A stretch of 23,698 nucleotides of DNA, taken from the NCBI GenBank assembly GCA_020632665.1, contig JACKFC010000053.1, forward strand, positions 1-23,698, read 5' to 3'. The notes under the pieces are model-generated. The model had not been told where the DNA came from and ran no database searches. It saw nothing but the letters and a program-made list of their open reading frames with translations. Positions 1-8,590 of this stretch are shown here, in pieces. This DNA comes from Deltaproteobacteria bacterium (GTDB lineage: Bacteria > Myxococcota_A > UBA9042). The position numbers were made by a program, and so were the translations under genes. The stretch's first letter is position 1. Every line of letters begins with the position of its first letter.

Positions 1-1576
1 TCGAGCCACTATGGAGGGAGCTCTCCGAGCCTTGGAGGGTAGCGCTCTCGTCCACCGCGACAGCATCGAAGAGGCTGGCTTGGTGGGGAGCACCATAGCC
101 TTCAGCCAGCGAATACCAACGCCCTGAGCGCTCGCCGTGAGGGCGGAGGAGACCCTCTCGAACCAGATCGCCGAGGAGGTAGGTGAGGTCGCGCGGGTGC
201 TCGTCGAGAACCTCTTGCAGTCTCCGGTTGGAGACTCGGCCCTCGGCGGCCGCTGTCACGACGGCGATTCGCCCGGCTTCGCTCAGGGCCCGAAATCGCT
301 GCCCAAATCGTGCGTCGAGCTCGGCGACCGTGGCTTCTGGCAGCAGGCTCTCGATCGAGAGCACGAGGCGAGTCTCGTTGTTGTCGAAGTCCTCGAACAG
401 CTCCGGTGGACGCCAATGCTGATCCCGCCAGGCCTGCAAAATCCGCGGCACACCCGAGCCAGCGCGCTCGCCGAGGCCGAGCAACTGAAAGAGCTTCTGC
501 AGAGACGGATTGCGAGGGTCGCTGGCGTTGCCGCTGCGAGCCTCGTTCCAGCGCACGCGCAGGGTGCCTGGGTTGACGAGCTCGTAGCCGCCGCGACGTC
601 GGAAGATGCGGATCCCCCGCGTGCCCGAGTAGTCGGCGTGAATCAGGGCGTTGAGCAGCGACTCGCGCAGCGCCTCGCGGACCGGCGTGGTGTCGACGCG
701 CTGCATGGCCTCGTTCAAGCCGAAGGGGACGCGCAGGTCGTCCGTCAGGCGTGGGAAGACCTTGCGGTAGAAGTCGAAGACGTTGCCCGACCAGGTGCCG
801 TCGTTGGTGACGCGGTCGATCCAACGCTGTGCGGGATCGTCGGCGAGGTGGCGGTAGTCGAGTTGGTAGCTCGGAAATCGGTCGAGGATCGCGCGCTCCT
901 GGCCGAACATCAGCAAGCCTGCGACCGTCAAGCCCTCGACACCAGAGCGACGGTCGCGACGCCACGCCCCGATCTTCTGCAGCATCTGTGGCAGATCGAC
1001 GGCGAGGAAGGGGTGGTCGGGGCTGCGTGCGCTGAAGCGATTGCGCCAAGCGGCCACGGTCTCGTGGTCCAGGTCGTCGATGCCGAAGCCTTCGAGGATC
1101 TGGCCGTCGACAGGCTCGTCGCTGGCATCGGCGAGCATCCGCCGAACCTCGGCCTCCGAGCATCGGCGATCCCCCTCGCCGGAACGCCGCCAGGCGAGGA
1201 GCGGGTTACCGTTCAAGAAGACCGGCCGCGCTCTGCGCTCGGCGCGCGGTACGTCGATGACGAGCAGCGTGTGACCGTCCACGACCTCCCGCCGCACGTC
1301 CTGCCGTCGCAGCACGTTCGCGCTGACCTTCTGTCGGTTGTCGAGCTGATTCCAGAGGTCCTGCTCGACGCGGTCGATCTCGACGATGCCGGCTACCTCG
1401 AACAATCCATCCGAGCGCTCGCGCGCACCGAGAACGATGGTGCCTCCGTCGGTGTTGGCCATCGCCGAATACGACTCGAAGAACGACGCGGGGACGGCGC
1501 CAAGCCCGTCGCGCCCGCCAGCGAGCTTCGCTTCGAAGTCCCAACCTTCGCGAAGCGATGCGAGATCGAAGGTCAT
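1..1576 (-). CDS. AlbA_2/Schlafen-type ATP-binding protein, C-terminus cut by window edge
   Basis: The frame is open from ATG 1576 to the left edge (525 codons, no stop), so the C-terminus is missing. The N-terminal part looks like a Schlafen AlbA_2 nucleic-acid-binding domain: an early FEAKL (residues 14-18) followed by NTDGGTIVLGARE (41-53). A second part around residues 300-345 carries LLNALIHADY and an LVNPG turn, as in the GHKL-type HATPase_c_4 domain usually fused to AlbA_2. The remainder, up to about residue 500, looks like winged-helix DNA-binding sequence. The start overlaps the stop of the DUF4276 gene by four bases (ATGA), so it is the fifth visible gene of the hsdR-hsdS operon. 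Proteins of this type are common among accessory genes of type I restriction loci and act as putative regulators or helicase-like factors. The exact role is unknown. Confidence 0.8.
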   Translation of the reverse strand, partial: MTFDLASLREGWDFEAKLAGGRDGLGAVPASFFESYSAMANTDGGTIVLGARERSDGLFEVAGIVEIDRVEQDLWNQLDNRQKVSANVLRRQDVRREVVDGHTLLVIDVPRAERRARPVFLNGNPLLAWRRSGEGDRRCSEAEVRRMLADASDEPVDGQILEGFGIDDLDHETVAAWRNRFSARSPDHPFLAVDLPQMLQKIGAWRRDRRSGVEGLTVAGLLMFGQERAILDRFPSYQLDYRHLADDPAQRWIDRVTNDGTWSGNVFDFYRKVFPRLTDDLRVPFGLNEAMQRVDTTPVREALRESLLNALIHADYSGTRGIRIFRRRGGYELVNPGTLRVRWNEARSGNASDPRNPSLQKLFQLLGLGERAGSGVPRILQAWRDQHWRPPELFEDFDNNETRLVLSIESLLPEATVAELDARFGQRFRALSEAGRIAVVTAAAEGRVSNRRLQEVLDEHPRDLTYLLGDLVREGLLRPHGERSGRWYSLAEGYGAPHQASLFDAVAVDESATLQGSESSLHSGS

Positions 1577-2262
1577 GACATTCCCTGGGCGCCAGCGAGC
1601 CCCTCCAGCGTGGTCAGCCACGCGTCGAAGCGCGGGCAGACGCCGCGAATCTGCGCCAATGTCCGGCCTGCAATTGCCAGCGGGCCGTGCAGGGTCTTGC
1701 TGTAGCCCGGGATATGGGCCAGCAGACGCTTGGACGGCGCCGTCTCCGGTCCGTGGTTGACGTCCTCGGGTGCCAAAGCGGCGATCTCGTGACGCAAGGC
1801 GGCCAGGCCCGCGAGGTCGGCGTCGGCGTCCAGCCAGTCTTCCAGCGCATCGAGCGACGCCAACACGAGCGCTTCGAACTCGTGGCGCTGGATGTACGGC
1901 AGTACGCGCCGATCGTCTGCGAGCGCGGCGATCTCGGCTTGGAGGCCATCGCAGCGGGCGTTGGAGTCGGTGACGGCGTTCCACCGCTGTAGGTTTGGGA
2001 AGTCTTCGGGCAGACCGTAGAGGTCGAAGAGGGTGGTGACGCGAACACCGGCGTCTTGCCGATTGCCGAGCAATCGCAGCAGGTCGTTGCGCCAATGCCG
2101 AAAGTGCCCGCCGCCACGTCGTTGCTGGCCAGCCCGCTGAGCGTGGACCTTGCCGACCGTGGTGGCGGCAGCGTAGACGCCGAATCGAACCAAGTGAGGC
2201 GCGAGAACGTCCTTGACGAACACCTCTTCGGTCTGGCCCTCGACCAGCACGAGCAGGCGCAT
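1573..2262 (-). CDS. DUF4276 family protein (TOPRIM-like)
   Basis: This 229-residue protein starts at ATG 2262, which shares one base with the stop of the upstream ATPase gene (TGATG). The frame is open further upstream, but that sequence is low-complexity and antisense-like, so the start that opens MRLLVLVEGQTEE is chosen. Family features are the acidic VEGQTEE strand (E8, E12), LFDLYGLP with D80, and HEFEALV (H127, E128, E130). These give an acidic arrangement resembling TOPRIM nucleases. DUF4276 proteins are frequently encoded directly after an SMC/RecF-type ATPase, as here. By analogy with two-gene defence systems such as PARIS or OLD/Gabija (ATPase plus TOPRIM effector), it could be the effector of the pair. 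That role is an inference; the family assignment is more secure. Confidence 0.82.
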   Translation of the reverse strand: MRLLVLVEGQTEEVFVKDVLAPHLVRFGVYAAATTVGKVHAQRAGQQRRGGGHFRHWRNDLLRLLGNRQDAGVRVTTLFDLYGLPEDFPNLQRWNAVTDSNARCDGLQAEIAALADDRRVLPYIQRHEFEALVLASLDALEDWLDADADLAGLAALRHEIAALAPEDVNHGPETAPSKRLLAHIPGYSKTLHGPLAIAGRTLAQIRGVCPRFDAWLTTLEGLAGAQGMS

Positions 2263-3407
2263 CACGGCCGACCGCCGATCACACCCTTGTCGAAGACCTC
2301 GGAGAGCGAGTAGTCGTCGAGCCAGGTCTGCAGGGCCGCAGGATCGAGCCGCCGCAGCGTCGTCGCGCCATCTGCGCGCTCGGCAACCACGACCTCCTCG
2401 GGCGAGAAGTGGTCGAGGAACGCGGTCGACTGCGTGGCGAAAAGGACCTGCGTGCGATGCGACACCGAGCGCGCCAACTCGGCGACGAGGCTGATCGCTG
2501 CGGGGTGCAGGCCCAGCTCGGGCTCGTCGATGGAGATGAAGCGCGGCATGCGTTCGGCCGGCTGCGCGAGGGCGGTGATGATGGCGATGGCGCGGAGGCT
2601 GCCGTCGGACAGGTGGTGTGCGCCGAAGCGTTCGTCGCGGTCGTCGATCCAATCCAGGCGGGCAGCGCTGGTGTTGCTGTCGAGGCGTGTGGGTTCGAGG
2701 CTCTTGATCGATGGGACGACGCGGCTGACGTAGGCGTTGATGCGCCGCCAGGCCTTCTGGTCGGCGGCGTCGACGCTGCTCGCGAGGCGGAGCAGAAAGG
2801 CGGCGAGGTTGCCGCCGTCGGACCGGAGGGCGCGATCGTCGACGGCGCGGGCGTTGGTGCGGAGGGCGGAGGTGAGGGAGGTATCGTGGAAATGGAAGTG
2901 GATGAGCTGTGCGGTCCAGTAGTGGACGCTGGTCGCCTCGTGCGAGTTGGGCGCGGCGCTGCGGAGCAGGGACTCCCAGTGATCTGTCCCCAGCGGCGTG
3001 GTTCGCATGGCAACGCCCGGATTGCCCTGGTAGGCGACTCGTTCGTCGAGGAACAAGAGCTTGTCGCCCGCTGCGAAGCCGAGGCTGGCGCGGTAGCCGT
3101 AGGTGTGACCGTCGAGGGCGAAGTCGAGCTCGAGCTCGATGGACTCCGTCTGCTGCGGACCGTAGTGCAGCAGCGCCGAGGCGCCGCCGGCTTGGCCGAT
3201 GAAGCGTTGAAGCCCACGGGCGGGGAGTAGGGGCACCATGTTCAGCGCCTTGAGAACGTTGGATTTGCCGGAGCCGTTGGCGCCGATCAGCACCGTCAGG
3301 CGCCCGGGATGCAGCGTGACGTCACGCAGCGAGCCGAGGCCGGCGACGCGGAGGCGGCGGAGGCCGGAGAAGTCTGTTGCTGCCGAAGGGTTGACGGGCG
3401 CGGTCAT
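2262..3407 (-). CDS. AAA/SMC-RecF-like ATPase (AAA_21 type)
   Basis: A 381-residue ABC-type ATPase of the RecF/OLD class. It has a Walker A loop GANGSGKS (residues 42-49), a signature-like LSDGS (266-270), a Walker B plus D-loop FISIDEPELGLHP (290-302) and an ATQST switch segment (324-328). The middle (about 60-260) is the variable insert typical of these proteins. ATG 3407 overlaps the stop of hsdS by four bases (ATGA), and its own stop overlaps the start of the DUF4276 gene, so translation is probably coupled throughout. Related ATPases sit in restriction loci (for example the rlo genes of Campylobacter) and in phage-defence pairs with TOPRIM proteins. ATP hydrolysis is well supported; acting as a sensor that controls the DUF4276 partner is inference. 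Confidence 0.88.
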   Translation of the reverse strand: MTAPVNPSAATDFSGLRRLRVAGLGSLRDVTLHPGRLTVLIGANGSGKSNVLKALNMVPLLPARGLQRFIGQAGGASALLHYGPQQTESIELELDFALDGHTYGYRASLGFAAGDKLLFLDERVAYQGNPGVAMRTTPLGTDHWESLLRSAAPNSHEATSVHYWTAQLIHFHFHDTSLTSALRTNARAVDDRALRSDGGNLAAFLLRLASSVDAADQKAWRRINAYVSRVVPSIKSLEPTRLDSNTSAARLDWIDDRDERFGAHHLSDGSLRAIAIITALAQPAERMPRFISIDEPELGLHPAAISLVAELARSVSHRTQVLFATQSTAFLDHFSPEEVVVAERADGATTLRRLDPAALQTWLDDYSLSEVFDKGVIGGRP

Positions 3408-4834
3408 GGCGCTCCAGTTGGCGTCGCGGTGCTGTCGGCGGCCGGGACGAGGCGGCCGTCGAAGGCGCGTTGGAGGATCGATTGGCGCAGGCGCGCGCAG
3501 CGGGCGAGGTTGGTGTCGAGGGTCGCGTCGAGGGCAGCGAGGGTGGAGAGGCGGCGATCGACTTCGGCGACGATGCGGTGTTGTTCGGGGAGGGGGGGGA
3601 GGGGGAACGGCGCCATCTGAATGGTGTCCTGGCCGATCTTCGGCATGCTTCCTGCGATTCCTTTCGCGCTCCCCCTGAAATAGCCTCGAAGCAGTGGCGA
3701 TATCAGCGCAAGTGCCGCGAACTCAACGCTGACGCGGGGCGTGGTCCGAACGCGAATAAGGAGGTCGGGATACACCGCCCAGTTGCGCGGACCCCGGTAA
3801 AGAGCAGTCGTGCCGACTAGCTGCGGCGTGTTTGACCGCTGCATGAGCAAGTCGCCTGGTTCAAGCCAGAGGCCATCTACCTGATCCGCAGTCGCGACGG
3901 TCAGCTTCGTGTTCTGGTCGGTGAACTTGCAGGTCGTGACCGCGGTTAGCGTCAGCGTCCGAATCCCTTTGTCAGTTTCGCTCGGCTTGGCAGACTTGCC
4001 ATTACGAAGCGGTTCACGGAGCAGGGCATCCACACTCGCCCAACACCACCCCTCCGGAACCTCTGCCAACCCCGCAACATCCGGCCGCACCGGCGGCTTG
4101 TATTTCCCCCGCGCCCCGCTCGCCCGCCACGCAGCCTCCCGCTCGCGCAGGATTCGCGCGAGCAGCACCGACGCCGGCTCGAACGAGCGCCCCTCCGCCC
4201 GGGCCAGGGCCGCCTCGGTCGGAACCAGGCGGCCTTCAACCGCCGCGGTGAGCACGCTGGCGCGGGCGCGGCGGACGTTGGCTTTGGCGCGTTGCAGCAT
4301 GGAGACGGCGGCGTCGAGGCGGGAGAAGTGGGTTTCGATGGCGGTGACGATGCGGTGTTGTTCGTCGAGGGGGGCGATCGGAATTTCGACCTCTGCCATG
4401 CGACGTCCCGAGATCTCCTTGAATGTGGTGCCACTTGCGAGTTCTTCCACATAGCGTTTGGACCCGAGAAGGTAGTACCTGACGTACTCCGGCAGCACGT
4501 CGACCTTGAGAACCAAGCTCTTGAAGCCTTGATTGGTCGTAACGGGTTGTGTGGCGATGACGCAGTACCCGATCGGAGCGCGCGACGAGAACAGCACGGT
4601 GTTCGCCGGCATCAACTTGGCGCCGCTGCTTGCGTAGCCCTTCTTCGTGAGTCCGCGAGCTCCTCGCTCGATATACGTTCCCGAGTACCCGGACAGATCT
4701 GCTGGGGTAATCCAGGGAATACCCTGCTTGTCGAAATTAGACGTGTCGGAAGCGGTCGGCGTACCGCCACCGACAACATCGGCAATCTGCGCGACAGTCG
4801 TCCATCTCCACCTATGTGGAAGAGCCCACCTCAC
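3404..4834 (-). CDS. hsdS: type I restriction-modification specificity subunit HsdS
   Basis: A 476-residue protein with the usual duplicated layout. Target-recognition domain 1 covers about residues 10-165 and is followed by a conserved helix (167-204, ending AAVEGRLVP). Target-recognition domain 2 covers about 262-415 and is followed by a second helix (425-464, ending AFDGRLVP). The two halves share the sequence L(D/P)EQHRIV (156-163 and 415-422). HsdS binds both halves of a bipartite DNA target and scaffolds HsdM and HsdR. The start is GTG 4834, overlapping the hsdR stop by four bases (GTGA). The recognition domains are noticeably less GC-rich than the conserved helices, as expected when specificity domains are exchanged. 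No frameshift is seen. Confidence 0.95.
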   Translation of the reverse strand: MRWALPHRWRWTTVAQIADVVGGGTPTASDTSNFDKQGIPWITPADLSGYSGTYIERGARGLTKKGYASSGAKLMPANTVLFSSRAPIGYCVIATQPVTTNQGFKSLVLKVDVLPEYVRYYLLGSKRYVEELASGTTFKEISGRRMAEVEIPIAPLDEQHRIVTAIETHFSRLDAAVSMLQRAKANVRRARASVLTAAVEGRLVPTEAALARAEGRSFEPASVLLARILREREAAWRASGARGKYKPPVRPDVAGLAEVPEGWCWASVDALLREPLRNGKSAKPSETDKGIRTLTLTAVTTCKFTDQNTKLTVATADQVDGLWLEPGDLLMQRSNTPQLVGTTALYRGPRNWAVYPDLLIRVRTTPRVSVEFAALALISPLLRGYFRGSAKGIAGSMPKIGQDTIQMAPFPLPPLPEQHRIVAEVDRRLSTLAALDATLDTNLARCARLRQSILQRAFDGRLVPAADSTATPTGAP

Positions 4835-7767
4835 GCCACCAACTCCCGATTCAACTCCGCCACGATCCCCTCCAACTCCTCACCAAAAACCGCCCAGACC
4901 TTCCCCAGCCCACCCTTCTCGACGAACGGCGTCTGGTCGAAGTCCTCCAGCCGCACCTCCAGATCCACCACGATCCGGTCCCGCACCAACCGCAACCAGC
5001 CCAACTGCTCCTCGGTGAACCGGCGCCCCCGCTGCTCCTGCTGCAGCACCCAGCCGTCGAAGCGCTCCGCGGCGACCTCGGCGTAGCTCACCAGCTCGGC
5101 CTCGACGCCCATCGCATGCCGCACCAGGCTGATCAAGTCCGTCAACATCCGTCCGCCCGATGCGCCACGGACGCGGTCTTTCTCGACCCGCTCGTACGCC
5201 GCCCACAGCGCCTCGCCGGTCCAGCGCCTCGGCGGGCGCTGGAGCGCACCGAGCAGATCCATCAACTGCGCCCGCGAGAGCCGCTGACCGTAAGGCCGCT
5301 CGTAGAGCAGCGAGAGCGCATCGAGGGCGTCCTTCTGCTCCTGACAGAACGCCTCGAACGCGCTCACCAGCGCCTGGTCCGCCGCGTAGTCGAGCGTCAG
5401 GTCCTGCCGCGCGCCGCTGTGGGTGACTTCGTCGAGCGTCAGCACGTCGATCGTCACCTCCTGCTGCCGCCGCACCTCGAGCAGGGCGGTGCAGAGCTCG
5501 GGGTTGTAGGCCAGCGGCGCCGCGGCCTGCTCCCACATCTCGCCGACGACCTGGCTCCGCAGCGCGAGATGCTCGGGATCTTCGAGCAGATCGACGGCCT
5601 CGTCGGCTCCGTCGTCCGCGTTGTCCACGTCGTCACCGCGCTCCGCATCCGCCGGCAGCCCCAACCGCTCGCGCAGGCGTAGCTCTTGGGCGATCGGATC
5701 CAGTCGATCCAACATCCCCGCCACGATCTCTCGCAACGACGCGCCGCCGCTGACCGCCTCGATCTGCCGACGCTGCTCGTCGTCGAGCTTGCGGTCGACC
5801 CGGTCGAGCCGCGACGCGATCGCGCCGAGCACCTCGTCGCTGCGATGGCCGCTACGCACCAGCTCCAACAGCTGCGCCAAGCTCTTGCCGCGCTCGCGGT
5901 CGAGCGGCGGATCACTCTTGCAACCGTCCATCACCCCGACGCAGTCGACGATGACGAAGTGCGTCTTCTGCGGCGCGTCGGGCGTCACGGCCTGGAAGTC
6001 CGCATCCGGGATCACCCGCACCCCGCGGCCCTTCATCTGCTCGAACAGGGCCTTGGACTTCACCGAGCGTAGGAAGACGACGCATTCCAGCGGCTTGATG
6101 TCGGTCCCGGTGGCGATCATGTCGACCGTGACCGCGACGCGCACCCGCGGGCTGGTGCGAAACGCCGAGATCAAATCCTCTGGTTTGCGCGAAGCGCTGC
6201 GCCGCGCCGCGTCGCCCAGCTGGCGTTCCGGGCGGTAAGTGATCTTGATCGCCTCCTCGTTCGAGAGGTTCCACTCCTCGCGCAAGATCCGCAGAACGTC
6301 TTCGGCGTGGTCGTCGGATTTGGCGAAGAGCAGCGTCTTGGGCACGACCTCGCGACCGGGGAAGAGATCGGTGAACATCCGCGCCTTCAGCTCCCGCAGG
6401 ACGGTGCGGATCTGGTCGGGTACGACGACGCTGCGATCGACGTCGCTGGCGCCATACTCGAGGTCCTCGTCGAGCTGCTCCCAGCGCATCGCGCGGGTCT
6501 GGCGGTCGCGCTTGCCAATCCAGGCGTGCGGTTCTGCCACCACCTTGGCGCCGCCCGCGGTGACGCGGGTGCGGATCTCGAAGACCTCGTAGGGCACGTT
6601 CACGCGGTCGCGAACGGCGTGGACGTGGGTGTATTCGCTCACCACGTTGCGCTCGAAAAAGGCGTAGGTATGGCTCGCCGGCGTGGCCGTCAGCCCGATG
6701 AGCGCCGCGTCGAAATACTCCAGCACCTGCCGCCAGACCGTGTAGATCGACCGATGGCACTCGTCGATCACGATCACGTCGAAGAACTCGGGCGGGAGGT
6801 AGGCGTTGTAGACGACCGGCGGCGCCTCGCGCCGCAACGCCGACCCGCCCCCGACAAACGCCGAGCCCTCCTCCAGCCCCTCGTCATAGTCCGGGTCGCC
6901 GCGCAGGATCGAGTAGAGCCGTTGGATGGTGCCGATCACGACCTTGTTGACCGGATCGATCGTGTTGCTCGACAGGTTCGCGACATTGTAGATATCGCTG
7001 AACTTTCTCCCGTCGTCTGGGGTCGTGTAGGCCTGGAACTCCTTGAGCGCTTGCCGGCCGAGGTTGCCGCGGTCGACCAGAAAGAGGACGCGCTTGGCCG
7101 CGCCCTCGCGCACCAGTCGATAGATCGACGTGATGGCGGTGAAGGTCTTGCCCGAGCCGGTCGCCATCTGCACCAGCGCCCTCCGGCGGCCGGTGCACAG
7201 GCTCTTCTCGAGGTTTTCGACAGCCCGGATCTGCGCCGGCCACATGCCGTGGGAATCGAGCAACGACGCGCGCTGCAGCCGCCCTTGCAGGGTCGGCGCG
7301 GCGTGCATCTCCGGCGGCCGACCCCACTGCGGCGCGACGTGCGCCAGCCATCCATCGAGCGTGGTGGGCTGGTGAAAAGCGAAGACCCGCCGGCCCCGGG
7401 GCGTCGGGTCGAGACCGTTGGTGAACATGGTCTCGACGCCCGTGCTCTCGTAGAGGAAGGGCAGCGGCCGAACCGGCACTTGCAGGTGCTTGGGCGCGTG
7501 GCGGGCGTAGTCGCGGGTTTGCGCCTCGACGGCGGCGAGTGGGACGCCGACCCTTTTCGCCTCGATGACGCCGCAGAGCCGATTGCCGACGAAGAGGGCG
7601 TAGTCCATGGGGCCGACGGCGGTCTGGAACTCACGCACGGCGACGCCGGGGGCTGCGGCGAGGTTCATCGCGTCGCGGCTCTGCACCGCCCAGCCGGCCT
7701 GCTCGAGCATCGCGTCGATTTGTTCGCGAGCCTGATCTTCGGGCGTCGAGGCTGTGGTTGGCGACAT
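4831..7767 (-). CDS. hsdR: type I restriction enzyme R subunit HsdR (EcoEI-like)
   Basis: A 978-residue ATP-dependent translocase/endonuclease. The N-terminal nuclease motif is D55 followed by IEAK (68-71). The superfamily 2 helicase core shows QMATGSGKT (200-208), IDECHRS (334-340), GLTATP (358-363), and downstream ATGTDIKPLE and QMKGRGVRVIPD (motifs V-VI). The long C-terminal part is the HsdM/HsdS-binding region. It should cleave unmethylated DNA at a distance from the HsdS target. ATG 7767 is the first gene of the operon; the 86 bases up to the Rieske stop must hold any separate promoter, but no clear elements are visible. Motifs appear intact, so the subunit is probably active if an HsdM is present. 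HsdM is not in this window. Confidence 0.96.
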   Translation of the reverse strand: MSPTTASTPEDQAREQIDAMLEQAGWAVQSRDAMNLAAAPGVAVREFQTAVGPMDYALFVGNRLCGVIEAKRVGVPLAAVEAQTRDYARHAPKHLQVPVRPLPFLYESTGVETMFTNGLDPTPRGRRVFAFHQPTTLDGWLAHVAPQWGRPPEMHAAPTLQGRLQRASLLDSHGMWPAQIRAVENLEKSLCTGRRRALVQMATGSGKTFTAITSIYRLVREGAAKRVLFLVDRGNLGRQALKEFQAYTTPDDGRKFSDIYNVANLSSNTIDPVNKVVIGTIQRLYSILRGDPDYDEGLEEGSAFVGGGSALRREAPPVVYNAYLPPEFFDVIVIDECHRSIYTVWRQVLEYFDAALIGLTATPASHTYAFFERNVVSEYTHVHAVRDRVNVPYEVFEIRTRVTAGGAKVVAEPHAWIGKRDRQTRAMRWEQLDEDLEYGASDVDRSVVVPDQIRTVLRELKARMFTDLFPGREVVPKTLLFAKSDDHAEDVLRILREEWNLSNEEAIKITYRPERQLGDAARRSASRKPEDLISAFRTSPRVRVAVTVDMIATGTDIKPLECVVFLRSVKSKALFEQMKGRGVRVIPDADFQAVTPDAPQKTHFVIVDCVGVMDGCKSDPPLDRERGKSLAQLLELVRSGHRSDEVLGAIASRLDRVDRKLDDEQRRQIEAVSGGASLREIVAGMLDRLDPIAQELRLRERLGLPADAERGDDVDNADDGADEAVDLLEDPEHLALRSQVVGEMWEQAAAPLAYNPELCTALLEVRRQQEVTIDVLTLDEVTHSGARQDLTLDYAADQALVSAFEAFCQEQKDALDALSLLYERPYGQRLSRAQLMDLLGALQRPPRRWTGEALWAAYERVEKDRVRGASGGRMLTDLISLVRHAMGVEAELVSYAEVAAERFDGWVLQQEQRGRRFTEEQLGWLRLVRDRIVVDLEVRLEDFDQTPFVEKGGLGKVWAVFGEELEGIVAELNRELVA

Positions 7768-7853
7768 CGTTCACGTCCGGTGGTTGCAGCCAGAGGATGC
7801 TGCCAAACGCGTTCGCGCCGCAAGCGAGCGCGCGCTCCAGACGCTGCTCACGC

Positions 7854-8444
7854 TCACGCAGCGCAGGGAACGCGCACAGAGCCCTTCCCAGTCGCAGAGT
7901 CAAAGGGCACGGGGTAGGTCAGCAAGTCCGATCCGCCAGGCCCCGATAGCAGCTTGCCGTCGATATCGTAGACCGAGGAGTGGCAGAGACAGGTGAGCTG
8001 TTGCTTCTCAGTATCCCATTTCCCAATGGAACCGGGTGTCATCTCACAAGCCGCATGTCCACAGATCCGGCCAAGCGCGACAACCTGATCTTGCGCAGCC
8101 CGGATCAGGAGCAGCAACGAGGAACTGGCATCGAATGCGACCATACCACCGACCGCCGCGAGCTGCGGCAGCAGCTGGGCGTCAAAGGCCGCATCTACCG
8201 ACGCGCCAGGCGCGGAGCAGTTGGCGGTGGCTGCAGCGTCGGTGTCCGCGCCACCATCGACATCCATGGGCCCTGTGACAACATCGTCGGGCACTTGGAC
8301 GTCGGCAGCTACATCACCAGACGGCCCACCGTCGGTCCCATCGCTGGGCTGATTTGCGTAGTAGTTCGTCACGTTCGTCGTCGTACAACTGAGCACGGCA
8401 ACGCCACCAAGGGAGCACAGGAAGCTTCTTCGCGAAATCGTCAT
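7854..8444 (-). CDS. Tat-exported Rieske [2Fe-2S] lipoprotein
   Basis: A 196-residue protein. The start at ATG 8444 is chosen over upstream codons because it gives a twin-arginine signal SRRSFL (residues 4-9) and has a strong Shine-Dalgarno sequence four bases away. A lipobox-like VLSC puts the lipidated cysteine at C20. It is followed by a D/G-rich linker (about 34-75) typical of myxobacterial surface lipoproteins. The Rieske domain has C128-G-H130 and C152-L-C-H155, which ligate the cluster, plus C133 and C154 positioned for the disulfide that stabilises high-potential Rieske centres. It should carry electrons outside the cytoplasmic membrane. No cytochrome b or oxygenase partner is nearby, so its redox partner is unknown. 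Confidence 0.9.
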   Translation of the reverse strand: MTISRRSFLCSLGGVAVLSCTTTNVTNYYANQPSDGTDGGPSGDVAADVQVPDDVVTGPMDVDGGADTDAAATANCSAPGASVDAAFDAQLLPQLAAVGGMVAFDASSSLLLLIRAAQDQVVALGRICGHAACEMTPGSIGKWDTEKQQLTCLCHSSVYDIDGKLLSGPGGSDLLTYPVPFDSATGKGSVRVPCAA

Positions 8445-8448
8445 GGCA

Positions 8449-8456
8449 CCCCCTCC
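8449..8456 (-). promoter_or_regulatory. Shine-Dalgarno of the Rieske gene
   Basis: The minus strand reads GGAGGGGG, four bases before ATG 8444. It fixes the start of the Rieske gene at the twin-arginine methionine rather than at upstream in-frame codons. Confidence 0.75.
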
Positions 8457-8561
8457 AGCGACTGTGCGGACGCTCAAAAGGCTATGGCTGGTGCTCCAAG
8501 CCTGCAAGTGCGACATCAAGACCGCAGATCCCCGGACCAGCACCGGTAGCAACAAGGTCAA

Positions 8562-8590
8562 CCCAACCTCCCCCAACCTCACCCCACCCC
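8562..8590 (-). other. putative G-quadruplex motif
   Basis: On the minus strand, four G-runs of 4, 4, 5 and 3 bases are separated by loops of 1, 7 and 5 bases, matching the canonical quadruplex consensus. It lies on the non-template strand about 120 bases before the Rieske start. A regulatory role is speculation. Confidence 0.4.

Noticed and set aside
137..1705. A 522-codon open frame on the plus strand
   Set aside because: It mirrors the AlbA_2-type protein and the end of the DUF4276 gene, whose motifs and overlapping start/stop junctions are convincing.
6307..7917. A 536-codon plus-strand frame
   Set aside because: It is antisense to hsdR, whose helicase and nuclease motifs are intact, and its composition is biased.
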